From Cydia pomonella (taxonomy: Eukaryota; Arthropoda; Insecta; Lepidoptera; Tortricidae), in contig NC_084704.1 of assembly GCF_033807575.1 (NCBI RefSeq), positions 32,837,968 to 32,901,967 of the forward strand: a DNA stretch of 64,000 nt, written 5' to 3'. Within the stretch, counting starts at the first letter, position 1; each line of letters opens with the position of its first letter. This document shows, in pieces, positions 12,185 through 23,479 of the stretch. The notes beneath the pieces are model-generated. The model worked only from the letters and a program-made list of their open reading frames with translations, ran no database searches and was not told the origin of the DNA. The position numbers and the translations under genes were made by a program.

Positions 12185-12706
12185 CATTTATTGAAACATG
12201 TATGTGCAGAAAATTTTGAAAATAAAGCTTTAAATAAAAAAAACACGACTTAAAAACTGTATTAAAATAATTCGGGTCCACATTAAGCCCGACCCGATAT
12301 TAGTCCACTTAAAAAAAACTATCCACTATATAACATACAACTTAAATGTGCACTCGATGCTAACCTGATTTCGAGTACAAAATTTGTAGACAGGAGCCTA
12401 TGTTTCAACCCTCCCCATTTTATCGATATCGATAAGAATCGCAAGCGTGTAGCGTACTACAACTATTTAAATCGGTTATGTTGGTATTATGGTTCCTTGA
12501 CAGTTCTTTGTCGTAGATTTTGGTAATGATTTGCGTAACAATCTGAGTCCACTCGCTAGTATGGAAGTCCCGTCTCTTAAAACGTAGTGATTATATGCTC
12601 TTTGTGACATGCTTAAATGGAAACCTGGTTAATTGACACCAAATTGCCGGTCCCTTGAGATTTAAATTATCCAGGTTTCTCTGTACTATTAATTCTTGGG
12701 ATAAGG

Positions 12707-12765
12707 TTACCGGGCGGACTTCAGGCTCCCCAAGTGAGCCGTGGCAAAATGATGGAACAGATTTT
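12707..12765 (+). mobile_element. SINE/LINE tail fragment (family B end)
   Basis: CAGGCTCCCCAAGTGAGCCG and TGGCAAAATGATGG match the 3' section of the copies at 15996-16242 and 42030-42090. Confidence 0.5.
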
Positions 12766-13035
12766 AACATGCGCAAGACAGATTTTAAAAATGAATGGAG
12801 CACTTCCCAAGTTTTGCCTTTAGACTTGAAACTCGTTTTGACCTTTTGTTAATGGACGTACAATAATTAGCAGCGACGAGGTTCTTTGTTGAAAAAGTAC
12901 TTAAAAATTTAATGCCACATTTCATTATATTTTTAATTGGATGTTTTGGTAGTGCAACCTCCCTTTTATAAGATTTACGCAATATGTATATTAAAACTTC
13001 AACATTTATTCAGCAAATTGGGACCGTGCGAAGTG

Positions 13036-13689
13036 CATGGTGGTGGTAAGCTGGTAAGTAAAGCGATAAAGTACCTATTAAATAGGGTAACGCAAATTCG
13101 AGATCTAGGTGTAATAATGGATTCTAAGTTATCATTTATTCGTCACATTGAGAACGTAGTTTCGTTTTAAAAAATTCTTTTAGTTATATAACTCTCTATA
13201 ACAGCTATGTACGAAGTCGTCTTGAATTCGCGTGTGCTGTTTGGAAGCCATTTCATGCTGTCCATATTAATAGAATCGAAAGGCTCCAAAAGAAGTTTGT
13301 AAAAACGTTAGATTTTAGGACTGGACAAAACTACGTTGATTACCATTCCTCATTGCAATACCATAAAATTCAGTCTCTTCAAGACCGCCGCGACTGCGTA
13401 GATTCGGTTTTACTTTATAAAATCTTAAACTCTAAATTGGAGATTCCCTCACTACTTCAAAAAATAAATATTAAAGTCCCTCGTGCGCGTCAGCGTAAAT
13501 GTCGCAAAAAGGAATAAAGGAAAAATATTTGCTGTCCCATTTAGCAGAACTTGTTATGCACGAAATATGTTTATAAGGCGTGCTTGTAGACTTTATAATG
13601 AATGCGTAAATCTTTCTAATATTGATGTTTTTCATTGTAATATAGTATCTTTAAAGAAAGCATTTGTTTGTGAAAAAAATAATTAGGTA
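13036..13689 (+). pseudogene. Jockey/CR1-like LINE ORF2 3' remnant, frameshifted
   Basis: Three frames follow one another. The first ends with QIRDLGVIMDSKLSFIRHIE and stops at 13168-13170. A second, from 13203, reads YVRSRLEFACAVWKPFHAVH, then INRIERLQKKFVKTLDFRTG and HKIQSLQDRRDCVDSVLLYK, and stops at 13515. A third carries FSRTCYARNMFIRRACRLYN to 13686. These words match the post-catalytic and C-terminal part of jockey/CR1-type reverse transcriptases. A TTTTA-rich tail follows at about 13690. It is 5' truncated and dead. Confidence 0.8.
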
Positions 13690-14157
13690 TTTATTTTATT
13701 TTATTTTATTTTATATAATTTAATATAATACCTATATCAAATATATACCTATATAGTGAATGGCACAATAGTGTATGGGGTATATAATTGTAGTACTTAA
13801 CTCTGCAGGTATTTAAGTAAGCTTAGAATTTATTATAATTGTTCAGTAACTATATACCTATATAATATATGTAACTCAGATGTTCTGTAGCAAAAAAAAA
13901 ACAGTGTTTAAAATCTAGCACTCTTATATTTAATTAAGGAAACCGTAGGTCTAACTGTAAAATGCAATAGTTAATAATACCGCATATTGTAAACGACCGT
14001 TTGTTTCTTAATAAAAGAAAAAAAAATGAGTTTGTTCGGGACCTCCCGTGGAATGCTCCTTCAACAGACAACATATGAATCCATCATCTATCTCTTTCTG
14101 CCGCATAAGTGAGTCTTTTACGTTTATTGACGTTTGCCGTTGACATTATTTAATGGA

Positions 14158-14656
14158 TATTTTCTCAAACTTGCTATGAAATGATGACATGACTCACGTC
14201 AAATTAGATCCGGAAATGAGTGATGATGATGAGTGAAGATGATATGCAAAGGAATTTCATACTGCCTTACATACCTAGGACTGTAAAGGAACCTTCTTTT
14301 GTTTTTTAACGTCAAATTGTGACACAACGTCTTGGCATCCAACCATCAACTAGCTTCTACCATCAGTTAGCTTGGTACGGTGATCTATTGTGCATATTCG
14401 TTGCTAAGCAACGGCGGTGACGCATCGCGCAGGCGCGCTGACATACGCGCGTAAGGTTGTACAGTAGAGTGGCGAGCCGAGAAGGTCGCCACAAAACAAA
14501 TTGACTACAATTTTTTTGTTTTTATTGCAAGTTTGAGAAAAGCACTATACTTATCTCGGCGAGAAACGGGGTTGTCGGCCACGTATCTCTATCCGGCTTC
14601 GCGGCCTGCAACCCTACGTTTCCCGGCCAAGTCAATAGTAATGTACTATTACAAGT
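14158..14656 (-). repeat. 500-bp interspersed repeat (family F500), copy 1
   Basis: Reverse-oriented full-length relative of 27848-28350. Shared blocks include GCAAGTTTGAGAAAAGCACT, TTCGTTGCTAAGCAACGG, GTGGCGAGCCGAGAAGGTCG and CTAGGACTGTAAAGGAACC. Both copies end with TTTTCTCAAACTTG/AAGTTTGAGGAAAA at one side and AGTACATTACTAT at the other. No coding frame is apparent. Confidence 0.85.
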
Positions 14657-14787
14657 AACTGCAAAACCTTACAATAGATAAATTAGACGCATTGTTTATC
14701 AATAAGTATAAAATATTAAGAGACACTTCAGCAGATCATTTTATAAGACATGTTTAAATAAGATCACAATCCGCCTACTTGAAATCT

Positions 14788-14957
14788 TGGCCTACCGCCT
14801 TGAATACACGTTCTATGTATTTAAGTATTTACATTTACAAATTACATATATCGTTGTCTGAGTACCCACAACATAAGCCTTCTTGAGTTTACTGTGGGAC
14901 TTAGTCAATCTGTGTAAGAAATAGTAAGAATGTCCTTTAATATTTATTTAATATGTT
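14788..14957 (+). mobile_element. SINE family A, internally deleted
   Basis: A short remnant of the tRNA-like head (TTGGCCTACCGCCTTGAA) is followed directly by the body TTCTATGTATTTAAGTATTT, ATCGTTGTCTGAGTACCC, GTGGGACTTAGTCAATCTG and the tail. It lies about 130 bp beyond the F500 copy. Confidence 0.75.
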
Positions 14958-15619
14958 GTCTTCTGAGCTAAACTACGCTTTGTTTTATTAATTTTGACCT
15001 TCTCTTTTCTTTTCTTTGAAAAAAAAAATTACAAAAATATATTTTAAAATAAAAATCATGTTACCAAAAATCTCGCAAAAATGTGATTATTGTGATAAAA
15101 CAACTGCCACTATATTTCATTTTTCGTTCTATTTTATTTTATTTCTGCAATTTCTTGTAGCATTGTATTGTAACTGTTTCTACCATATTTATTAAATAAA
15201 GTCATTGCCAGAATAGGGATCATTATTCTCAATTCAAACCGTAGCACTCCCTGGCGACCGTCTAACGTTAAATAGGTCGTTTGCATTCCTCCCAAAAACT
15301 CTGCTTTTCAAATACAATCAAATGGTTTTGGTTTAGCGGAAATTAATCGCGCTTTCCTTTAACTAAATACGTATGAAGTTCTAAGAAGAGAATTTGCATT
15401 TAAGACAAAATATAAATAGACGAAGTTTTCAATGCATTTTTGAATGAAATTATCTGACACATATCATTGAAGTGATATGTGTCAGTTATCCCTTTTCCAT
15501 AAATATACCCCAGCCACAGTTTTAAATATTATCCAAAAATAAAAAGTAAATGTGATGGATCATGTCCTTTCTTCATCTTTTCATCCAATTACCCTCTGCG
15601 GGGGTGTAGGGCTCGAATC

Positions 15620-15835
15620 ATATTCTTCTACTGACTCCGGTCCTGGGCAGCTTACTACCAGCCAGGTTTTTGGTACACAGAACGACGCCAAGTAAATTTA
15701 GGGCGACCATGTTTCCGTTTGCCGGGCATCTTCCAGGTAAGGGCCACTTTGGATAGGTGGGTGTCAGGTTTCCTGAGGATATGCCCAACCCATGCCATTT
15801 CCGCGTCACTGGTTATGTTGGATTGGCTAATATCA
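15620..15835 (-). pseudogene. LINE C-terminal fragment
   Basis: Minus strand reads TSDAEMAWVGHILRKPDTHL, then SKVALTWKMPGKRKHGRPKF and TWRRSVYQKPGW. The GKRKxGRPKxTWRR motif is common near the end of LINE ORF2 proteins. There is no RT core next to it. Confidence 0.7.
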
Positions 15836-15995
15836 AATTCTATAGTGTCATACCACTTGAACGGTATTTCAGTATTTCAATTTAACATGCGCGCAGCACA
15901 GTTGAGTCGTTAGTGGCACATTCCCATAGAGCTCAAAAATGACTGAGCTCTAATCAGACTTCTTTTATACACAGTTACGCTAATAGTTTGTTTGT

Positions 15996-16242
15996 TATTA
16001 GCAATGGCGTGAGACTCTCAATCCGGAGGTCACGGATTCGAAATTAGTTACTTGGAACTTATGTACCTATAAACTAATCTGGGTTACGGATAAAGAAAAT
16101 ATCACGACGAAACCGGACTAAAGCCTAAGCCTTCGTTTCCCCTCTTGGCTTTGAAGGCAGCTTTTGTTGCCGAGCTGACTCCAGGCTACCTAAGTGAGCT
16201 ATGAAAATCTTCTGGGACAACGCTAGGACGATGATGATATAA
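15996..16242 (+). mobile_element. tRNA-derived SINE family B
   Basis: Head contains TCTCAATCCGGAGGTCACGG and the B-box-like GGATTCGAAA. The body has ACGACGAAACCGGACTAAAG and CCCTCTTGGC. The end is GACTCCAGGCTACCTAAGTG, GGGACAACGCTAGGACG and ATGATGAT. It is diverged but in the right order. Confidence 0.7.
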
Positions 16243-17451
16243 AAAACTTATGGCGTTTATTCATAAATGCACTGCAAGCGTTAATAAGCTATTAATCGTT
16301 TCCCTTGAGCCTCATTCGCACAAGAACTTAAAAAGCATTGCATTAAAAACCTAACGTTAGAAGTTCCGTATGCTAAATTCGATTTAAAGGCCGACGCTTA
16401 AAGTCGCTTTTCCAACAACGTACGATAAGAAATCGCCACCGCCACGCCATCGTGTGAATAAATAGATACACGGGTATCCGTTTATGTCATTCAAACGCCT
16501 TTTCGCGCGTTATAAAAGCGTTTGAATGACCCATACCATAGTCTGTATTGGCTATCCACCCCGGCTTTGCACGAGTTACACAAAACCTTAACAAATTATA
16601 TACCTAAACCTTCTTTAAATAAGATAGATCTTATTAGGATCACAGCGGAATCGAAATAAACATCAATGTTGACATGTCGTTTAGCTATCGATCTTCAAAG
16701 ATCTTTCCAAGATCTTAAACGTGTCTTAAACATTCTTCGAATGGGGCCGTATGTAAAAACGTATACGTATAATAGTCATAATAGAAACTTCATCCAGAAG
16801 TCTTAATGTAAGTACTATATAAACTTAACTATACACAATGTTGGTTTGGGCTTAGAAAATAGATTTAGTCCTTGCAAGTAAGGATTAGTATTAATAGTTT
16901 TTGAGTGGTTATTTAAGTCCTTCAGGATAATTATACCCTACAAGTTGTATCAAATGTACTTAATTATCGAAAAAAATCAAAAAAATCTGATAGGTAGGTT
17001 TCATATAGTTTTGTGACAAATTTTTATCAGTTTTATCACATATAATTTAACGTTTTATTTAAGTTTTTTTGTAATGATTTCTATTGATTATGTGTGATTT
17101 AATTTGTTCTATCACCAAAATGTATATTATAGTATAGGTAAATGTTAGACATATTTATAATTTAACTGATTGTTGATAAGAATTCGATAGATAGTGTCGG
17201 TAATATTTTTCTGTCGGGTCAAGTTAGTTTAACTTCTTAAATATTGCGATTAATAAAGGATTTTGAGTTTTTTGCTGTAATGATGATGATTCGATAGTTA
17301 TTAATAATCATAATGACATTGCAGAAAAGGTTCAAAACCGTAATTTTCCAAGCTGTTTAGTTAATGATATCATTACTTAATGAGATAACATATTCAATAT
17401 ATATATCAGATGATAACATTACTTACTATCAATAGTGTCATCACAGCAACA
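16243..17451. other. Upstream region of the kinase gene
   Basis: The likely promoter and 5' UTR lie here but no clear TATA box or initiator can be placed. CGTTTGAATGAC and GTCATTCAAACGC near 16485-16531 form an inverted repeat. The 200 bp before the start codon are very AT-rich. Confidence 0.4.
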
Positions 17452-20400
17452 ATGGACGAAGGAAAACAAACGTTGCTAGACTTGCTTGAGAAGATAGCTA
17501 AGGAACAAAAATATGTGAACAACACGGTAGATCTTAAAGCGGTCAGTGCTGGAGGCTCCAATATAACCTCTGCGCTGTTTCTCTCGACAATCCGTGCTAA
17601 CGACAAACCAGACTTGAAACTCTTCGCAAAAGTTGCTCTCTTGAGTGACCACGTACGTAAGCATAGTCCTATGCGATGCCAGTTTACTACTGAACTTTAC
17701 TTCTACACTAAACTAAAGAAGCAATATGAAAGGATACAAGACAAACACAACGTTCTTGAGGATCACAGGGTGCGCATGCCGAAGCTATACGGCTGTTGCG
17801 ACAAGTATCTAAGTGAGACCCTAGTTCTGGAAGATTTGGTTGCTCAGGGATTTGAGAATTTTGACAGGCAGCAACCTGCCGATTTGGAATACATGACAGC
17901 CGCAATCGATCTGATGGCCAAGTTCCACGCTTTATCCCTTGCCTTTCACAATGACGATCCGGTTAGCTTTAAAGAGGCAAGCGACACGCTGACGATGGAT
18001 ATATCTAAAATAGAAGCGTTGGTACCAGTCATGAAGCCTAAAGCGATGGCTAATGCGCTTGCAGCGACCGAGGGTGAGAACCGAGAAAAGTTGGAGAAGT
18101 TTTTCAAACAGGAACCGTGTCTGTTTGTGAAGTTTATGGACACATTCCGCAGCAAAAAAAGGAATATACTCGTGCATGGTGATTTTAAACCAAATAATCT
18201 GATGCATAGGCGACGAGTAAGTATTTATAAGTATAATATACATATCTATCTACATTATTTAAAATTAGATACAAGATAATGTTTTAATCAATGAAATCCG
18301 ATTATTGTTTTTGTTAATCATTTTAGCTATAATAATCATTAGATTTGCGATACAAGTAACCCGACCTTCTTAACTAGACAAATAACAAACAAATGTTGTT
18401 TATTATTTATTTGTATCTGCATCCATATCATAATGCTATATTCAGAAACGATAAGCTAAAGGCCTATATTAAGATACCTGTATCTGCGGTGGCATCTTGA
18501 AGTTTACTTTAAATTATCGATACCCGATACTTTAATTACCTACATTCAAATTTAGAACCAACACCTCTGTAAAACAAAGCAATATGATTTGTCCTCTATT
18601 CTAATATCAGTAGAAATGATTTTTTTAAAATGAAGTGTCAATTGCAATTGCATGTTACTTGATATTGAACGATATGGCAGAGGGCCGCGACTCTAGTGTC
18701 TCTGATAAAAAAAAATTACGGATGCGTGACATGCGTGAAAAAGATTCATTTACCGCCATTTGACTGAGGGAGGAATGATGCCCCAATACCGGCCGCAACA
18801 TGCAGTATTTTTGTTTTGTTTCTGAATATATTAAACAGAGCTTATAATGTGCGTAGATAAAGCAGTGTATGTAACTGTAGATAATCAGGTATTAAAATAC
18901 GAGTGTGGGTTTATGAAACGAATTAAATGAGTTATTCATAATGTAGCAGTCACACTATTATTTCCCCATAAAATAATTGAAAAAAGTCCAAACGCTTGAT
19001 CTATGACCTAATATAAAATTTGTCGTAGCTATACATCTGTTATGGTTCAACATATATTAGTTAAACGGATGGTATTATTCTCAATCTAGAGAACATCAAA
19101 AGTAATCATAAGTAATCAACGATAATGATATAACTATTTGGTTTTACCAATTTTAGTATTGCTTGCTAAAGACAAAACTTCGCTCAAAGTTAAAACTAGC
19201 AGCTTGCTGGTGCTTTAGCAGTGTCAAACTGCGTAACTTACTTTCTTTAGATCTCGGTCGCATTAATAGGTGAATACGTGCAAGATGCATAGAAAGTAAG
19301 TTACGCAAACGCTAGTGAATATATCAGTGTCAGACTAAGTACCTAGTGCTAGCCGTAGATATAGAACTATATAAATGTTCCAGAACGGAAAATTGGAGAT
19401 CGTCCTAATGGACTTCCAGCTGGTACTTGACGGGGATCCGCTGCGGGACCTGTTGTACTTTATCTTTACTGCCACTGACGAGGCCTTTCGTCGCTCTCAC
19501 TATCACGCCATCCTCGACCTGTATCACGAGCGCCTGAGCGAGGCGCTGCGTCGGTTTCAGATTGATGTTGAGACTGTCTATTCGGAGAGCACGTACAGAG
19601 CGCAACTAGAAGAGGTAAGGGATTCAAACTCTTCATTATCCAGCAGTGAAGGTTTCCTTTACTGTTGGTTTTCTGCAACAGTATTTGCTAATTAGTTCGT
19701 CGTCATCACAACCGATGAAGGCTTCAGGAGCGTTTGAGCTAGCGCTACGTCGGTTGCAAATTGATGTTTAAACTGTCGATTTGTGGAGCACGTACAGAGT
19801 GCGACTAGAACAGATAAGGAACTCAGACTCTTTATTAGAAGCAGTGAAGGACTTGATCTACCTACTCCATCTTCACCGCTACCGACGAAGAATTCCGCTG
19901 CACGGACTAGAATGACGTGCTAAACCATTACGAGCGCCTGATCTAGACGCTGCATCAGTTGCTGCTAAATTTTAGGGTTTTCTACCCGGAGTGCATGTAC
20001 ATACCGCAGCTGGAGGAGGTATAGTGGTTTCAAACTCCTTTTTACTTAGAGCAGATGTTTTAATAGAGACTGGATAGATTACCACACCGAGCTGACATTG
20101 CATTAGCTGGAGGCAATGATTATTTAGCACATTCATAACACAGTTACAACTGGTTGATTTCGTACTTGCGTAATTGTACGTTTATTTACTGCTGATAACA
20201 CTGCTGAAAATGAAAAAATAATACCGACAACATACTATGAGTAGACATAGAAACAATAAAAATGTCAACTAAGAGTAATTAAAGTGCCCCCATTTAATAA
20301 CTAAATATTGATGATGCCGTCAAATACTCGTACTTGTAATTTATGGTTGGTTAAATTGTCTTGACTTCGATCAGATATGCATAGAACGATTATGTGTTTT

Positions 20401-21011
20401 ATCTACTTACACCTTAAAATATTTACTGTTGCCAAATACATATACGAGTATGTTAAGTTTCGAGTAAAACTTCAACCTCGTAATATTTTACCAGTCAAAA
20501 CTAGGGAATGCAATCTGGAATCAAAATCGAGAAATTGAATCCAGGTAATTAAAATCGGTAAATTACTAGTAATTTCCAAGCAATTTCACGAGTTCAAATC
20601 ATGGCTCGTACCAATGAGTTTTTCGGAATTTATGTACTATCAAATGCAATATTATTTCATATTTACCACTAGCTATTCGGTGAAGAAAAACATCGTGAGG
20701 AAACCTGCAGACATCCGCGTAGAAAATCAAAAGCGCATGAGAGAAGGCCTGTGCCCAGCAGTGGGACGTATATAGGCAGAATTTTTTATTTATTATAAGT
20801 AAGGATGAAATCCACGTTTGACTTTCAGTATTCCATGGTGGGGCTCACAATCGCCGTGATCTTGTTACCCTTGGTGCTAGTAGAAGAGGAAGATATTCCA
20901 AATTTCGACGATGACTACAAGATGACTGACTTCGTAGTCCAAGGCAGCAAGCTCTACAAGGAGAGGCTTAACGGTGTGATCAACAATTATGTGGAGTGGG
21001 GACTGCTGTGA
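17452..21011 (+). CDS. Ecdysteroid kinase-like (CHK kinase-like, EcKL) protein, three exons
   Basis: Exons are 17452-18216, 19384-19614 and 20829-21011, giving about 392 residues, close to the usual family length. Both introns are phase 0: GTAAGT at 18217 to TTCCAG ending 19383, and GTAAGG at 19615 to TTTCAG ending 20828. Visible kinase landmarks are the ATP-binding lysine (LKLFAK, K60), a C-helix glutamate (E81 in TTELYFY), a hinge-like LVLEDL (124-129), the catalytic loop HGDFKPNN (H242, D244, N249) and LMDFQ (D265, the DFG equivalent). The C-terminal exon carries the family's hydrophobic LLP segment. The start at 17452 (ACAACAATGG) suits family N-termini better than the in-frame ATG at 17410. 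Known members phosphorylate ecdysteroids or are linked to detoxification; the substrate here is unknown. No signal peptide is evident, so a cytosolic enzyme is inferred. No related gene is adjacent. Confidence 0.92.
18217..19383 (+). other. Intron 1 of the kinase gene, with an old hairpin
   Basis: Phase-0 intron with donor GTAAGT and acceptor TTCCAG. No second coding exon was seen in it. A perfect 17-bp inverted repeat (TGCGTAACTTACTTTCT at 19230-19246, complement at 19291-19307) lies about 75 bp before the acceptor and probably marks a decayed palindromic element. The acceptor has only a weak pyrimidine tract. Confidence 0.75.
19697..19855 (+). pseudogene. Decayed copy 1 of kinase exon 2 (3' part)
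   Basis: From about 19732 this stretch aligns by eye to the second half of exon 2, for example GAGCGTTTGAGCTAGCGC against GAGCGCCTGAGCGAGGCG, and both contain GAGCACGTACAGAG. The match runs through the exon end into the flanking intron (AGCAGTGAAGG in both). In-frame stops are present and the donor is ATAAGG instead of GTAAGG, so it cannot be spliced as an exon. The upstream half of the exon is missing or unrecognisable. Confidence 0.8.
19856..20060 (+). pseudogene. Decayed copy 2 of kinase exon 2
   Basis: Aligns by eye to most of exon 2, from GACCTGTTGTAC (here GACTTGATCTAC) through ACGAGCGCCTGA to CAGCTGGAGGAG at the exon end. It continues into intron sequence (TTTCAAACTCC against TTCAAACTCTT). 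Several stops and small indels break the frame and the donor reads GTATAG. Some encoded words (DLIYLL, HYERL) resemble other members of the kinase family, so the copy may derive from a diverged alternative exon rather than from the present exon 2. Confidence 0.8.
20583..20798 (+). mobile_element. tRNA-derived SINE (family B) in kinase intron 2
   Basis: Contains the B-box-like GAGTTCAAATC, then GGCTCGTACCAATGAG, the GTGAAGAAAAACATCGTGAG block and a tail GTGCCCAGCAGTGGGACG followed by T/A-rich sequence. The head with the A box is not recognisable. It ends about 30 bp before the exon 3 acceptor, so its tail lies in the probable branch-point region. The tail matches the LINE 3' end at 8795-8890. 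Confidence 0.75.
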
Positions 21012-21156
21012 GTGTCCTGTGTCCCGGCCTTCATTGGTGAACAGCGAGCTGCCTGAATTCTTTCATAAAGTCTCAATACTCAGAAATACTCAGGAAAACG
21101 TGAACTTTCTAGGTTGTTATTTTGAATGTGAATTTGCTTGTAAGAAGTGTTTTCGA

Positions 21157-21162
21157 AATAAA
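21157..21162 (+). promoter_or_regulatory. Polyadenylation signal of the kinase gene
   Basis: AATAAA lies about 145 bp after the TGA at 21009-21011 and is followed by a T-rich stretch. It gives the gene a short 3' UTR. Confidence 0.7.
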
Positions 21163-21623
21163 TAAGTCAATTGTATTTTTACTGCTTTTTTTAAGTTTGT
21201 AAGACTACTATTTAATATTTGCTAACAGGTACTAGCCCTAGGCTCTATCATCCGTAATACGAGTATACTGAATAAGCACACAATTTGCAGCTTTCTTCGG
21301 GGAATAAATAGTTTGAGAACACTTTGTTTGGGATGAATCTCCAGCTCTTTTTTGCGCTGAGATTTAGAGAGCCATTAAAATCTTCAAAACTTTGCAAAAA
21401 TGTTCCTAAAATTTTAAACGGATTTAAGAAAGAAAATTAAAGTTTAGAGGGATTGCAAAGTTTGCTCGTAACTCTACGTGACTGGTGGCCGTATGCAGTG
21501 CGCGGAACTGTACCATAAATCTATCGCACGCATCCTTCTGTTGGACTATGTACGAGTGTTATTAGTTGCAGCCAGTGCGCAACGGTAGTAGCAATGAAAC
21601 CAGTACAGTCATTTTTAGATTTA

Positions 21624-21749
21624 CTGGGTGCTTAGCCAGCGTGCCAATCGTAAACACTTCGTAGCGTAGCATAGTCATCTCTCTCTATCACTGTGATAGT
21701 TGCGTTACGTTACGCTACGGAGCGATTGGCACGTTGGCTACGCACCCTG
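21624..21749. mobile_element. Palindromic MITE with GGGTGCTTAGCCAGCGTGCC arms
   Basis: The right arm complements as CAGGGTGCGTAGCCAACGTG. Inner arms share GATTGGCAC/GTGCCAATC and CGTAGCGTA/TACGCTACG. Related to 56163-56310. Confidence 0.8.
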
Positions 21750-23479
21750 ATCTTGGCTGGATATCTGGACGTAGTTTGATGGGGCTATTAACAAAAAAAA
21801 AAACCTTCGAGGATTTTTGATCATCGCTTGATAATAAATTGTGGACTAGGAAAACCTACTGTTGTAATTACAATAGGTTGATAAGTAAAGTACATATTGC
21901 TTTTAGCATAATTAGCTTACATATACATTACATTTTATACATTTGATTTGTTAACTCCATTAGTCCTCCTTACTTCATATTTATTCTCTCAGTGATAGTT
22001 ATCCTATCTATCTAAATATCTATATAAAGAAAACTTTCAAAATAGATTCCTCGGTACTGTATTAAGTTTATCAACTGTGAAATTTGACCATTAATGTATG
22101 AGAATCTTGTTATTTATGGATATTAAGTTGAAGTACTGTTAATATATGTACATTGTTCACGCTACGAGCTGTCAGACTGCCGAACTTCGTTGGGGAACAT
22201 TCTGACATGTATTCCACCTCGGTTTCGCGAGTGCGCATAAGTTTACTATCCAATCTAACGTGAACTCGACACCTTAGTGCGGATTTTGGAGCTTAAGTCA
22301 CATTTATACTGGCTAGCCTTTGGGAACGAGACCTGCACTCGGATAGGAGTGATATAGCAATCCTGAAGTGACATTCGAACCTTAAAAATTTGTTATTGAT
22401 TTATTCAAGCTTTAATAATTTGTCAACGCGTCTTGCTCGCACCTATAAGTAAGTGCGAGAGTAAGGCACGGGTGTGATGTTAAACTGAGATCAAATAAAC
22501 ATCGTTTTGTAAGTTAGAATCGGTCTCCCAGGAAACGTGCAGCTTGCCATGAGCACGTCCCGTGAACTAGATGCGAACTGTTTTTTCCCTTTTCCCTGGA
22601 ACAGACAGTGTGCTAGATAGACAAAGTTAGGCTTAAAAATAACTTGAACAAAATACAAATATGACAATGGGAGCCAATTTAAATATTAATAATATTATTA
22701 ATATGGGCATATATCTACTTCACCGGTAAAACAATTGAGATCTAATTGCGTGCCATGTTCTCTCAAGACATGACTTGACTGGTTAGCCACGGAAGTCTAT
22801 CAGAATTCCATAACTCCTAAGAATTATTGTGTCAACAGCATAGGCAGCACAACGTTTCCATAATTATAATTTCCAATGATCAAGAACATGCATTATTATA
22901 CCACCCACAGATCTAGAATATTACTTACGGTTAAAAATATTTGAAGTAATTGAAGTTTGCAAAAGGGAAGCCATCAAGCATGGATGGCAGTTAGAGTTTC
23001 CAACATCACGCACGTCTAAAATGGTTGTGGCAGCTCAGGCTACCTAACGGACCATATGCGGTTTTTTATTTTTTATCTGTGAATGGCTCCACAGATACGA
23101 TATAAACTAATTTTAAAACACAGACTACCAACGTGACAACATTAAAAAAAAATCATATACATAGACATAAATAAAGTAATTTTTTATCTACCTACGTTAC
23201 TTTGCATTTGCAAGGTGTTTGAGAATTGCGCGTGTGAAAGGTTGTTGCGGTATTTTAAAATACCCTTCGTTTCTATTAGGGCCTATTTCACAATGTCCAA
23301 GTAAAATATTGGATAGCTAATTAACAAATAAATTAATTGCCAGATAAATTTTGGCTGCAAAACTTAGCTTTTTATTGATATTTATTGAAATACAATTTTA
23401 CATCATTACAGCTAAGGTGCGCCAATGTGCTGTAAAATTAAGTAGTAGTAATAGAGCTATAAGCTAGATAATAAAATTA
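21750..23479. other. Gene-free stretch
   Basis: No feature recognised apart from AT-rich inverted words such as ATTAATAATATTATTAAT near 22685. Confidence 0.4.

Noticed and set aside
19593..19614. Alternative donor GTACAG at 19593 joined to 20804
   Set aside because: It keeps the frame but drops seven residues conserved in position and uses a weaker donor. The 19615/20829 pair is better on both sides.
20805..20828. ATG at 20805 as the start of kinase exon 3 or of a separate small gene
   Set aside because: Neither AG just before it restores the frame after the GTAAGG donor: entry at 20800 gives an immediate TAA and entry at 20804 gives TGA after five codons. TTTCAG ending at 20828 gives a phase-0 acceptor and joins to the expected family sequence.
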